A stretch of DNA of 64,000 bases from Ceratodon purpureus (Eukaryota > Streptophyta > Bryopsida > Pseudoditrichales > Ditrichaceae): positions 1,213,088 to 1,277,087 of the forward strand of contig CM026428.1 of assembly GCA_014871385.1 (NCBI GenBank), in the 5' to 3' direction. This document shows positions 12,101-21,903 of the stretch, piece by piece. A model generated the notes under the pieces. It was given only the letters and a program-made list of their open reading frames with translations. It did no database searches and was not told the origin of the DNA. The position numbers and the translations under genes are program-made. Numbering within the stretch: position 1 is the stretch's first letter; the number at the start of each line of letters is the position of its first letter.

Positions 12101-12608
12101 TCCCCATTGGTGCGGCTAAGCCTTCCCCAACACCCTCGGACTTGACTGTCAACTTCAACGACACATCGAAATCCTCTTTGACCCCCCCTTGTGTCGCGAG
12201 GCAGCGGCGTTTCCCGATTATGGAAGGAACGAGACCTTCACCCTCACTTCTCACCTGAAACTGTCTTGTTAGTTCTTTTTTCTTCCTCAGACTCTCACGA
12301 TACTTTCTACGGGAAACCCTGAACTCTTCCCAATCAACTTTCCTTCCCTCGGACTGCAAAACGAGCCCTCTCGCAAACTGCAGACTGATTTCCTTATTAG
12401 GAATATCCTCGCACTCATACACTCTTTGGTACAAGCTAAGGATTTGCTCCTGCTCTTCCGGTGAAGTTCGGTGCTGATACTTCCACCCCGACTTCGAAGA
12501 CTTGGGGCCGAAATAAGAACATACCAGACTCTCGGGGACTTCTTGTCCAATGTCACCCACGACTACGCCTCCCTCAGGCACGCCGTCAACGAGAAATCGG
12601 GCAGACAT
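9136..12608 (-). CDS. Double RING-finger, coiled-coil, AT-hook protein (three exons, 779 aa)
   Basis: Three exons join with matching phases: 12608-11183 (ATG, phase 1 donor AAAG|GTACGT), 10173-10001 (acceptor GTCGCAG, donor CTCAAG|GTCAGT) and 9876-9136 (TAA). Residues about 180-380 are charged and heptad-like, consistent with a coiled coil. A RING-like finger follows: C390xxC393, C407xH409, H412, C415, C426, C431. A second, canonical C3HC4 RING is formed across exons 2 and 3: C520xxC523, C535xH537, C541xxC544, C551PIC554. Near the C-terminus, KKKVGRPRT (residue 738 on) matches an AT-hook core. RING proteins usually act as E3 ubiquitin ligases, and the AT-hook suggests a nuclear, DNA-associated role; both are inference. 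The middle and last exons could alternatively form a separate gene starting at the ATG at 10312. Similar RING proteins are, to my memory, multicopy in mosses and liverworts. Confidence 0.7.
10640..11165 (-). repeat. Degenerate short tandem repeats inside the RING-gene intron
   Basis: The 1-kb first intron is built of two kinds of degenerate unit. At 10640-10860 there are variants of TCCGGACATCCTGAATT; at 10910-11165 there are variants of AAAGGAACCAAACATGAAC with a spacing of roughly 20-25 bases. In transcript sense the second type reads GTTCCTTT, the same word that dominates the leader of the transposase-like gene at 400-1120. Confidence 0.7.
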
Positions 12609-13039
12609 CTACAGGAAGCATTTCAACATTCAGTCTCGCTAAAAACTACCGAGAACGGAGTACATGCAAGAACTGTTCACGTATCGAGTACATGCGAACC
12701 AGAGGTAGGGAATAAACCTATGGCATCAACGTTAATGGTGCACAGTAATGGAAATCAAACCCTAGAACCCCAAGGCAGACTACAGTCGAACATAACTTGA
12801 ACATAGCTTGAAGTCGATGAGAACTTACCCTGCGCAGTGCGAAGCTTCCACAAACCCAAATAAATGCGATCATAAATAGAACAACAAAAAATACAGGAAA
12901 ACAATAAATGCAAGCGAGGACAAGCGAGGACAAGCGAGGAGATGAAGAAGATGAGATGAAGGAAAGAGATGGGAAGATGAAGTAAAAGAACTTGGAGGGA
13001 AAGACCGCGCCAAATTCAAGAAAGGGACAGAACGAGGGT

Positions 13040-13245
13040 AGCTTGTACGTGAGCGCAGAGCGCAGAGCGGAGAGCGGTGAGCGCAGATTTGGAGAGCGGA
13101 GAGCACAGAATGGGGGACAGAACCTTAAAATAGCACTTTTTTTACTAAAAATAAATTATAAAATTAGAAGATTCGAATATTCTTAGTGTATTTTTGGAAA
13201 TGTACTAATTTTAGTAATTTAATTGACCCTATAACCGTGGACTAA
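13040..13245 (+). repeat. Inverted repeat, left arm (partner near 21.2 kb)
   Basis: This arm contains a GAGCGCAGAGCGGAGAGC-type microrepeat, then GGAGAGCACAGAATGG, and about 115 bases further in GACCCTATAACCGTGGA. The same blocks occur in the same order on the opposite strand at 21262-21130, about 8 kb away, with shorter spacing between them (about 40 bases). It could be a terminal inverted repeat of a large element, or two related promoter regions. This arm lies directly upstream of the RING gene, whose start codon is at 12608. Confidence 0.6.
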
Positions 13246-14004
13246 TTACAGTATTTTCATTGAATTTATAGTTCATATTCTCTTTTCTTGGTGATTAATT
13301 TTTTAACGTGCACCAATTACTATGTTCCAGCTCGTTCTAACTAGTTCAGGCATACAGTAATTCCCGTTATCTCCTTAAATTTATATGCAAATTACTACTT
13401 AAAATGTATTGGTATTGAACCTCTCAACAGGGATCAAGTAACATTTAATTTCGTAACATTTTATTAACATTGCTAGAATTCATCCACCGTAGTCTACATG
13501 CCTTTCTCCTTTTCTTTTTTTTTTTAATTTTCTTGAAATTTGTCTTGTATTTTTTATAAAATTTTCTTTATTCTATCTATCTTGTTAGAGGGGTCAAAAG
13601 CCTCCTTTCATTTAATTCTCTCCTTCATTTTATTTTCACAATCATTTTATTTTCACATTCAATTTGTTAATCTCCTTCATATTATTTTCAACCGTCATTT
13701 TAAATATTGCTATTCTTTACTTTAATCTTTTTAATTTCAATTTATATAAATGTTTTTTTTTTTTTTTTTTTTTTTCCTTCTTTAATTTTTTAAAAAACAA
13801 TTTAAATGCTAAATGACCTCTGCTAAACCTTCATCTTTTTCCATTCGGTTTAGGAGGATGACAACTTTTAAATGAATGAATAGCCGATTTTCAAGGGCGC
13901 CAAGCATCTTCTTCAGGGATATTTAAGATAAGAGTAGGGAATGTCTCTTCCTCTTTTCTGTTGGTGTTTTGTGAAGCTCTTTTCCGTAGTGCGGGACAGC
14001 GGTT
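13246..14004. other. AT-rich spacer
   Basis: This is non-coding, very AT-rich sequence, including a run of more than 20 T at about 13752-13776. The last 150 bases, just before the ATG at 14005, become less AT-rich and are the likely promoter and leader of the next ORF. Confidence 0.5.
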
Positions 14005-14466
14005 ATGGAAGACGTCAGAGATATTGTTGTATCACTTGCTGACGATGTTTGTCCATTTCAACCATATGTTGAGGTGGAGGACGAAGAAGAGGTGATGGCC
14101 AACAGCCAAGGGCGTCCTTTGACAACGGATGTTGACGTGCAACCGGATGTAAGAGCTGACCCTCCACGTTCAGAAAATTCGGATGATATCAGAGTGCTGG
14201 AGGAGGACGCAGATGTTCCTTTGCAACCTCATGCATACTCCAAGGTTGGAAAGATTCCAAGGGGAACCTATTCAAGGGAATCAGTGAATCGGAGGCGGGG
14301 AGGTGGGCCATTGCTGAAACGTTCATACCAAGGACACTTGCCAAGTGTGGGAACGAAGGTGAACGCAAATGTAGTTTGTCCTGCAGTACAGTCAGAGGTT
14401 CGCAGCCTTGCTGATAGTGTAGTGGGCAACCCTAAACGTGTTAGGTTCGAAGATTATGACATCTAA
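14005..14466 (+). CDS. Hypothetical acidic protein, 153 aa
   Basis: A complete frame runs from the ATG at 14005 (context GTTATGG) to TAA. The first 80 residues are acidic (EVEDEEEV, EEDADV), the next 50 are basic (SRESVNRRRGGG), and the protein ends VRFEDYDI. I see no signal peptide, membrane segment or known domain. It lies between the inverted-repeat arms at 13.1 and 21.2 kb and runs opposite to the SWIM gene, so it may be a second gene of the same element. I recognise no family. The composition, and the lack of stops in a stop-rich neighbourhood, support a real coding sequence. Confidence 0.5.
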   Translation: MEDVRDIVVSLADDVCPFQPYVEVEDEEEVMANSQGRPLTTDVDVQPDVRADPPRSENSDDIRVLEEDADVPLQPHAYSKVGKIPRGTYSRESVNRRRGGGPLLKRSYQGHLPSVGTKVNANVVCPAVQSEVRSLADSVVGNPKRVRFEDYDI

Positions 14467-14708
14467 TAACAAGTATATGTTTGCTGTAATAAAGGGTACA
14501 TGTCAAGGGATACGATGTATATAGTGCACTTGTTCAAGATAGAATGTATTGAAATAGAGTGCAATCAATGTGAACGACAAAGCCTTTATAATGAAAAAGT
14601 CAATACAGCTTCTGTATTGCTGACTCAGAACATGCGATATTACTAAAATCATTCACTACATGATCAATGGCCAATGTGGAAATGGCAGTTCCGAAGAAGG
14701 AGTGCTAC

Positions 14709-16373
14709 CTACTTCTTCGCCAAGGGGTGACGCAAGATTCCAGTCTCTAGGAGTAGCTTGACCTCGTTAAAGCTGAAGGTAGGCGCATGGATGAAAAGCT
14801 CCGCTTCGGGATCACGGTTGCAGACCTTCAAGAGTATGTAGTAAAGGTGCTTACAATACGTGAACTCAGTCCTGCCTCGGGACGTAGTCATCGTCTTCTT
14901 GAATGCAGGGCAAGTGCAACCAGGGTAAGAACTGATGGTAATCTGGTACCGTGTGATGTGTGGAGCGACGCCCGAATCCAGCCCAATGATGCAACCGTGG
15001 CCCGGCTCAGCCATCATGGTGACGGAACGGAGGCGCGCTTTGAGTGACTCGGAGGAGCCCATGGACAGTCGCTGTGCCGGATTGGGACGAGTGGCAGTGC
15101 GCTTCACCATCCTGCCGTCTCTCTTGCCTGGGTAGCGATCAGCATCTGCAGGGACTGGCACCGAGGTGAGATTTGCAGGGGGCGGGGCAGAGGAGAAGAG
15201 GCGTCTTGGGGAGACCGGCTTCTTCCGTGGAAGTTGAAAGCCTGCTGCTTCGAGGGCAAGAATCTCAGTGAGTTTTAGGTTAGTACCAAGTTTCACTGGC
15301 CAGACCTCTGGAATGGAGGGGAATTCCTAATCCTTTGAGTAGTGTGCTACCCACTTGCGCTTAGAGCCTTTCACGCAGCGCTCAATATCGTCGGAGCAGA
15401 AGAAGAACTCTGTCTTCTCAACTGTGTTCCTGCGGTAGTTAGTCCAAAGACCAGTGTAGGTCGAGGCAGCTGTGCAATGGGGCCCCCTGACGATTCTCTC
15501 AGTGCACTTCTTCTTCGTTTCAGCTCTTTGGGCCCAGCAGCACTTCGCAGAAAGTTTGTGAAGTCTCGAGATGTGCCAGTCCTTCACGTCGACCTTGGTT
15601 TCTTCAACCGCGTTGACATGGCAAATGCCGCCCTTGTTCACAGGTGAAGGTAAAGGGGAATCAACTTCCTGGGCAAGAGATTGGGTACCCTCTATGTCGG
15701 TGTCGTATTCGGAGTCGTCTTCCACAATGACCGGCATCTGCATAGGGCGAGCCCTGACGGCACGTCTTGGGCCTCTTGGGCGTGAGAAGTTTGTCTTGTC
15801 CGGGCGATGAGACTCCTCGTCAGCTCCGATGGGGACGTCGGCTTTTCGCTTTTGTGAACCAAACACTTCCGCTCCAGGCATGATAGGCTAACGGGTGCAG
15901 AACTCATCCGCGCCTGGCATATCGAGCATGGGGTTTTCGAGTAGTGTAGGATTTCCCCATTTCTTCGCGTTGCGTTCCGCCATCCAAAGCCTGAGTACCT
16001 TCTTGGATGGTCCTGTTCCGCCGACGTCACCTTTGAGGAACTGGTAGTAGTTAACAACCTGTAGAAAAGCTCGAACAAAATCGTCCACGGTAGGGACGTA
16101 GCTTGTACGTGAGCTTGTACGTAAATTGTCCCCATCTCTGTAACCCTTCACGCACTCCCTCTCCAGATGTTGCACGCCCATTTCGCCAACCGGCCTGACT
16201 TTTGCCATTGCGATTATCCTACACAGTGGAACAAGCAGGCGAGACTTCTTCAAGGGCTGCATACGGACGGCATTGATGACGTTGATCGAGTCAACTTTAT
16301 GGTGTGTTCGATGAAGCAATTCCCCTTGTACAGCGTCTTTCAAATCCAAAGGCTTTGACGATGTCGGCAACAC
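14709..16373 (-). pseudogene. SWIM zinc-finger protein gene interrupted by two in-frame TAG codons
   Basis: Three open segments (16373-15888, 15881-15327, 15296-14709) share one reading frame and are separated only by TAG codons at 15890-15888 and 15329-15327. Protein-like sequence continues straight past the second TAG (EFPSIPEVWPVKLG). The last segment has the pattern CTC at residues 127-129 and CKH at 148-150, a CxCx18CxH SWIM zinc finger. The middle segment has a Trp- and Cys-bearing block (KWH-like DWHISRLHKL ... CCWAQ ... C ... C). The first has a helical region ending NAKKWGNP. SWIM fingers are common in Mutator-type transposases and in other DNA- or protein-binding factors; no DDE catalytic block is visible. 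Short introns using the TAGs as acceptors are possible but no donors fit. I read it as a recently inactivated transposon-associated gene. Confidence 0.6.
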
Positions 16374-16537
16374 ATCCTATGTTTGAGTTACTTGAGTTAC
16401 CTGCAATAAGCCATAGAAATCAATAATCAAACTCAACATTACAGATTATAAAGAAAAGAATTTATCAGTCACTTAGAGATTTTCTCATAAATAAAAGAAA
16501 AGGAGAACAACTCGAATTTCATCTAAGGCACCAAGTA

Positions 16538-16915
16538 TCAATGCCTTGCAACTCTACGAGGAGCCTTTCCATAGTATTGTCTAGCCTCTCTACTATTGTA
16601 ATGATGGCGTCTCCTCCAAAATCGCCTGGTTTGACGGCAAGCGCTGGGCAGTATTGCCGGAAGGGCAAAGACTACATGCGCTGGCCTCCTCAACACCAAA
16701 GATGAAGCTGGAGGATTTGCCAAAGACGGCGGTGTACCAAGACGTGGCGACGTCGGCATGTACACTCGAGAGGTGGGCTCATAAACAGGCGACGTAGGCA
16801 TGAATTGGGGTGACTGGACCTCGAAAGGTCCAGTATCTACACCATAAGGAATGGCTAGATCACAGGTACAAAGACGCTCATCCTCAGGGTCTGACAGGTC
16901 AGAAAGGTTGATCAC
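16538..16915 (-). CDS. Possible upstream exon with MPTSP-type repeats
   Basis: The minus-strand frame reads SDLSDPEDERLCTCDLA and then repeats of the form PVYEPTS / VYMPTSP, resembling Tyr-Ser-Pro tails. It ends in an Arg-rich stretch. It is directly upstream (in transcript sense) of the SWIM frame and may be its first exon. The phase of the best donor (CTC|GTAGAG) does not match the SWIM segment, so I leave it separate. It lacks an ATG at the obvious start. Confidence 0.35.
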   Translation of the reverse strand: MINLSDLSDPEDERLCTCDLAIPYGVDTGPFEVQSPQFMPTSPVYEPTSRVYMPTSPRLGTPPSLANPPASSLVLRRPAHVVFALPAILPSACRQTRRFWRRRHHYNSREARQYYGKAPRRVARH

Positions 16916-17138
16916 ACTTGTAAGTATACCTCAGTCTCCTCTGGCCCCTTGCTTTCACTTTCGGTGCCTATGTTCTGCTGTGTAGTATCATGAAATTCAA
17001 AAGAAATGCACTGAAGTCAATTAGTAAAATCATTCATTGTCTCTCTTTAAGTACTGAAACTTAAATCACCTAAATAGAAATTTTCTCATACATAGAGTAA
17101 ATCCATTCATGGAGGATGAATCTTGATCCAAAATTAAT
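16916..17138. other. Spacer before satellite array 1
   Basis: Short non-coding stretch. On the minus strand a segment reading IGTESESKGPEETE may belong to the exon at 16538-16915. Confidence 0.3.
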
Positions 17139-18880
17139 CATGTCTGCTCCGAAAGGTAAAATAAGACCAACAAAACCAAAATGAAAAACAAAAAAAAAAT
17201 AAACATCCCAAGCCTCGGCCAGGGCAAATGCGAGCCTGCAAATGTGATGTCTGCTCCGAAAGGTACCATAAGACCAACCAAACCGAAATGAAAAATAAAA
17301 AAAATTTAAAATCCCAAGCCATGCCAGGGCAAATGCGTGCTTGCAAATGTGATGTCTGCTCCGAAAGGTACCATAAGACCAACTAAACCGAAATGAAAAA
17401 TAAAAAAAATTTAAAATTCCAAGCCTCAGCCAGGGCAAATGCGAGGCTGCAAATGTGATGTCTGCTCCGAAAGGTACCATAAGACCAACTGAACCGAAAT
17501 GAAAAATAAAAAAAATTTAAAATCCCAAGCCTCAGCCAGGGCAAATGCGAGGCTGCAAATGTGATGTCTGCTCCGAAAGGTACCATAAGACCAACTGAAC
17601 CGAAATGAAAAATAAAATTAAATAAAAATCCTAAGCCTCTGCCGGGGCAAATGCGAGGCTGCAAATGTGATGTCTGCTCCGAAAGGTACCATAAGACCAA
17701 CTAAACCGAAATGAAAAATAAAAAAAAATAAAAATCCCAAGCCATGCCAGGGCAAATGCGTGCTTGCAAATGTGATGTCTGCTCCGAAAGGTACCATAAG
17801 ACCAACTAAACCGAAATGAAAAATAAAAAAAATTTAAAATCCCAAGCCTCAGCCAGGGCAAATGCGAGGCTGCAAATGTGATGTCTGCTCCGAAAGGTAC
17901 CATAAGACCAACTGAACGGAAATGAAAAATAAAATTAAATAAAAATCCTAAGCCTCTGCCGGGGCAAATGCGAGGCTGCAAATGTGATGTCTGCTCCGAA
18001 AGGTACCATAAGACCAACTAAACCGAAATGAAAAATAAAAAAAATTTAAAATCCCAAGCCTCAGCCAGGGCAAATGCGAGGCTGCAAATGTGATGTCTGC
18101 TCCGAAAGGTACCATAAGACCAAGTGAACCGAAATGAAAAATAAAAATAAATAAAAATCCCAAGCCATGCCAGGGCAAATGCATGCCTGCAAATGTGATG
18201 TCTGCTCCGAAAGGTACCATAAGACCAACTAAACCGAAATGAAAAATAAAAAAAATTTAAAATCCCAAGCCTCAGCCAGGGCAAATGCGAGGCTGCAAAT
18301 GTGATGTCTGCTCCGAAAGGTACCATAAGACCAAGTGAACCGAAATGAAAAATAAAAATAAATAAAAATCCCAAGCCATGCCAGGGCAAATGCGTGCCTG
18401 CAAATGTGATGTCTGCTCCGAAAGGTACCATAAGACCAACTAAACCGAAATGAAAAATAAAATAAATTTAAAATCCCAAGCCTCAGCCAGGGCAAATGCG
18501 AGGCTGCAAATGTGATGTCTGCTCCGAAAGGTACCATAAGACCAACTGAACCGAAATGAAAAATAAAATTAAATAAAAATCCTAAGCCTCTGCCGGGGCA
18601 AATGCGAGGCTGCAAATGTGATGTCTGCTCCGAAAGGTACCATAAGACCAACTAAACCGAAATGAAAAATAAAAAAAATTTAAAATCCCAAGCCTCAGCC
18701 AGGGCAAATGCGAGGCTGCAAATGTGATGTCTGCTCCGAAAGGTACCATAAGACCAAGTGAACCGAAATGAAAAATAAAAATAAATAAAAATCCCAAGCC
18801 ATGCCAGGGCAAATGCGTGCCTGCAAATGTGATGTCTGCTCCGAAAGGTACCATAAGATCAACCAAACTGAAATGAAAAA
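17139..18880. repeat. Satellite array 1: about 17 tandem copies of a 106-bp unit
   Basis: Copies start with the string TGTGATGTCTGCTCCGAAAG at about 17242, 17348, 17455, 17561 and so on to 18828, a spacing of 105-107 bases; a diverged first copy is at 17139. Each unit has a GGTACC site, an A-rich segment and a segment CCAGGGCAAATGCG. Three variants of the last part (CATGCC, TCAGCC, TCTGCC) alternate in an order that repeats after six units, so about 635 bp from 17742 was itself duplicated. The long minus-strand open frames across this array are by-products of the repeat. Confidence 0.95.
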
Positions 18881-18887
18881 TCTGATG

Positions 18888-19057
18888 TCTGCTCCGAAAG
18901 CAGTACCACAACCGCAAGAGAGCAAATGGGAAAAAAAAAAAAAAACATGTCCAATCCTTATGGGAGGCATCACCCCTCCTGGGCCGGGGCTCATTGCATA
19001 GCATACAGAGTGGTATCTGCTCCGAAAGCAGTACCACATCCGCAAGAGAGCAAATGG
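18888..19057 (+). repeat. 42-bp direct repeat at the junction of the two arrays
   Basis: The segments 18888-18929 and 19016-19057 both begin TCTGCTCCGAAAGCAGTACC and end AGAGCAAATGG, with one mismatch. They mark the point where the shared core changes orientation: it reads forward before the junction and reversed after it. Confidence 0.85.
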
Positions 19058-19064
19058 AGTCTGA

Positions 19065-20260
19065 GCCTGTAGAGGTGCTTTCGGAGCAGACATCACTTTC
19101 TTCACCAAAACCAAAAAACAAAAAAAATAAAAAAACAAAATAAAAAAATAAAATAAAATTCAATCCCAAAAACATTGCGGCTGGAAGGGGTGCTTTCGGA
19201 GCAGACATCACTTTCTTCACCAAAACCAAAAAATAAAGAAAAATAAAATTATAAAAAATAAAAAAAAATAAAAATCCAATCCCAAAAACATCGCGGCTGG
19301 AAGGGGTGCTTTCGGAGCAGACACCACTTCCTTAAAAAAAAAAATTTAAAAAATAAAAATAAAAAAAAATTAAAATATTACGAAAAAAAAAAAAAATTTA
19401 AAATTAAAAAAAAACAAAATCCCAAAAACATCGCGGCTGGAAGGGGTGCTTTCGGAGCAGACATCACTTCCTTCAAAAAAAAATTTTAAAAAAAATTAAA
19501 AGAAAAACAAAACTTAAAAATTAAAAAAAAAAATTTAAAAACAAATTAAAAAAAAAAAAAATCCCAAAAACATCGCGGCTGGAAGGGGTGCTTTCGGAGC
19601 AGACATCACTTCCTTCACTAAAAATTTTTAAAAAAAAATTAAAAGAAATTTAAAAAATTAAAAAAAAAAATGTTAAAATTTTTTAAAAAAAAAAAAATCC
19701 CAAAAACATCGCGGCTGGAACGGGTGCTTTCGGAGCAGACATCACTTCCTTAAAAAAAAAAATTAAATTTTTTTTTTTTAAAAATTTAAAAATTTAAAAA
19801 AAAAAAATTTAAATTTTTTTTAAAAAAAAAAAATCCCAAAAACATTGCGGCTGGAAGGGGTGCTTTCGGAGCAGACATCACTTCCTTCACTAAAAATTTT
19901 TAAAAAAAAATTAAAAGAAATTTAAAAAATTTAAAAAAAAAATGTGAAAATTTTTTTTAAAAAAAAAAATCCCAAAAACATCGCGGCTGGAAGGGGTGGT
20001 TTCGGAGCAGACACCACTTCCTTCATTAAAAATAAAAATAAAAAGAAATTAAAAAAAATAAAAGTAAAAAATAAAAATAAAAAAATTCCAAAGTCATCGC
20101 GGCTGGAAGGTGTGCTTTTGGAGCAGACATTTCTTCCTTCACCAAAAAAAAATAAAAAATAAAAAATAAGAAAAAAAAAATCCAATCCTAAAAACATTGC
20201 GGGCTGGAAGGGGTTCGGAGCCTGTGGAGGTGATTTTGGAGCAGATAGCACCTCCAGAGG
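19065..20260. repeat. Satellite array 2: about 10 copies of a 115-140-bp unit, inverted relative to array 1
   Basis: Copies carry GGTGCTTTCGGAGCAGACAT at about 19071, 19189, 19303, 19444, 19586, 19726 and 19858, with diverged copies near 19992, 20110 and 20230. Each is followed by ATCACTTCCTTCA, a long A/T homopolymer-like stretch of variable length, and CCCAAAAACATCGCGGCTGG. The core CTTTCGGAGCAGACATCAC is the exact reverse complement of the core of array 1. The array starts and ends next to a phrase of the form GAGCCTGTRGAGGTG (about 19053 and 20217), suggesting that a single ancestral segment was amplified. Confidence 0.9.
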
Positions 20261-20488
20261 GCCTCCTTCACTAGAGGGCCTGTGATGGAGGCACCTCCAA
20301 CGCCATTCACCTTCATCAACATGGAGCCTTCCGATGTGCCTAAACGGTGGCAGGTCCATGCCTCGTTCCCTGGTGCGCTCTACCTCCAGCAGCCAGGGCC
20401 GCAGCTCCTCATAACTCGCCGGTGCCTTTCGGGCCAAACCTACAGCTGCTCTCGTCCTCCTCGATCTCGCATTACACACCTTCGGCAT
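20225..20488 (-). CDS. Hypothetical ORF whose 3' part runs into satellite array 2
   Basis: From an ATG at 20488 the minus strand encodes a protein-like stretch (SYEELRPWLLEVERTRERG, then PPFRHIGRLHVDEGEWRW). It then runs into the sense copy of the satellite core, read as LSAPKSPPQ. I recognise no family. It may be a gene fragment from which the satellite core was amplified, because the diverged, more sequence-rich copies of array 2 are at this end. Confidence 0.35.
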
Positions 20489-21129
20489 CGCGCAACACAG
20501 TAAATTGTTGTAGTCTTAAAACGTTCCACGCAAGCTTGCAGATTGACCCTCCCGAACTCGTACGCTACCTTCGCATACAGAGAGGAATGCCAAGGACTGT
20601 GTCACTATCCAAATACGCCACCTAGAAACAAGCTCAAGAAACCAAGAGTGGCCTCCTTCTATGGAACCCAGTTTACCAAGTGTTGTTTCATGATGAAAAA
20701 CTCTTACTTATATCAATCAAATGAAGAAGCTTCGCTGCCTAGGAAGAGAGAGTAATCTTCGATGAAGACAAGGACTCTAACAAGGTATATCTTGGTTTCA
20801 GCAGTTAAGATATTATACACGAATTTTGAAATATTCCAGGAAGTTTTCAAACCTTGCCTCCTTTATGTTCTGTGAAATTTATTTTTTTCCTTGTGCATTT
20901 ACATAATCCTATGAAAGAATTATTTGTTTGATCTAAAACTTAACGCCTGATCATTGTATCTTGCCTAAACCCATGACAAATCTAACAAAATATATGCATG
21001 ACGTCATCATGACATCAGCCCTAATTTGTATCTTAGAGAACAAACGTAATAAATTCTTACCAGAGATAACCCTGATTTCCACGGTAATATACTCTTTTCC
21101 TAAAAAAAGTGTCAAAATCAAGCCTTAAT
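20489..21129. other. Non-coding spacer
   Basis: No coding sequence is supported. The sequence is AT-rich from about 20800. Confidence 0.4.
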
Positions 21130-21262
21130 TTAGTAATTTTCCACGGTTATAGGGTCTACTTTGCTTTTGAAAATTTTGCTAATTGTCAATTCTGTGCTCT
21201 CCATTCTGTGCTCTCCGCTCTCCGCTCTACGCTCTCCGCTCACATACGAACTTTCCCCGGGA
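21130..21262 (-). repeat. Inverted repeat, right arm (partner near 13.1 kb)
   Basis: Read on the minus strand, this contains CTCACATACG-type sequence, GAGCGGAGAGCGTAGAGC microrepeats, GGAGAGCACAGAATGG and GACCCTATAACCGTGGA, in the same order as 13040-13245. The spacing between the last two blocks is shorter here (about 40 against 115 bases). Confidence 0.6.
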
Positions 21263-21668
21263 CAGAACTGGCGCGAAGGAAAGAGAGTGGGCCAGCTATC
21301 ACAAATTTCCCGCGTGCCACTTTGTTCCGGACCAGGACAATCTCGACGTGGCACCATTATTGAAGTCGCGAGGTTCCCCCACGAGGTTCCGTTTTCGACA
21401 TTCAGGGACTCCTTTCCTGAGTACCCCAAGCGTGCCAGTGCCCCCAAGCATATCTCAAAGTAAGCACATCCTTACACATTTCTCTTATTTCTTTGGTCAA
21501 TGTGCTTTCTCTCGTAATCGAGACTAGACATCTGGCAATCGGCAAGAATCTTTCTTTTGAAACGCGCACTAATCATTCACATACTCTTCTCTGCAATGTA
21601 TTCCGGTTTCAAAAGAATATACCATTCGCTTTTATTACACGTATTTTTTAAAAATTTCTTGCATACAG

Positions 21669-21853
21669 CGGTGATTGTATGGGTATCAGCTATCATATTG
21701 ATATTGCTCTTCTGTGTTCAAAAGTATGGGATTGTCGACAAAGTGGAATCTGGTGTTGTTATTGTCAATCAGCTGACAACCTCAGTTGTCCAAGAACAGC
21801 AGCCTTTCAGAGGCAGAGTTTTGGAGGTGAAAGACATAGTCCATTCGTATTAG
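21669..21853 (+). pseudogene. Fragment resembling a HAK/KUP potassium-transporter membrane segment
   Basis: After a good acceptor (TTGCATACAG) the frame reads VIVWVSAIILILLFCVQKYG, followed by DKV. This pattern matches the KUP/HAK transporter block in which a hydrophobic helix is followed by LF.VQ.FGT.KV. Similarity stops after about 28 residues and the frame ends at 21853 without the rest of the protein. No other KUP exons are visible nearby, so I read it as a captured or relic exon. Identification rests on one short block. Confidence 0.35.
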
Positions 21854-21903
21854 AATTTTCTGCTGGGACTGCTCTCAAGCGGAAGTGCAGTCTAAATTCC
21901 AAA

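Noticed and set aside
14787..15810. Plus-strand frames opposite the SWIM gene
   Set aside because: They lack motifs, while the minus strand carries the SWIM finger in one long frame.
17070..19229. Many overlapping minus-strand open frames of 80-215 codons, repeating LSEQTSHLQ- and FGADITFA-type peptides
   Set aside because: They follow from the 106-bp satellite unit, whose length is not a multiple of three, so all frames are visited. They have no independent starts or protein-like variation.
17139..20260. CRISPR-like array
   Set aside because: The spacers are not unique, the repeats are long and variable, and the window is eukaryotic. This is satellite DNA.
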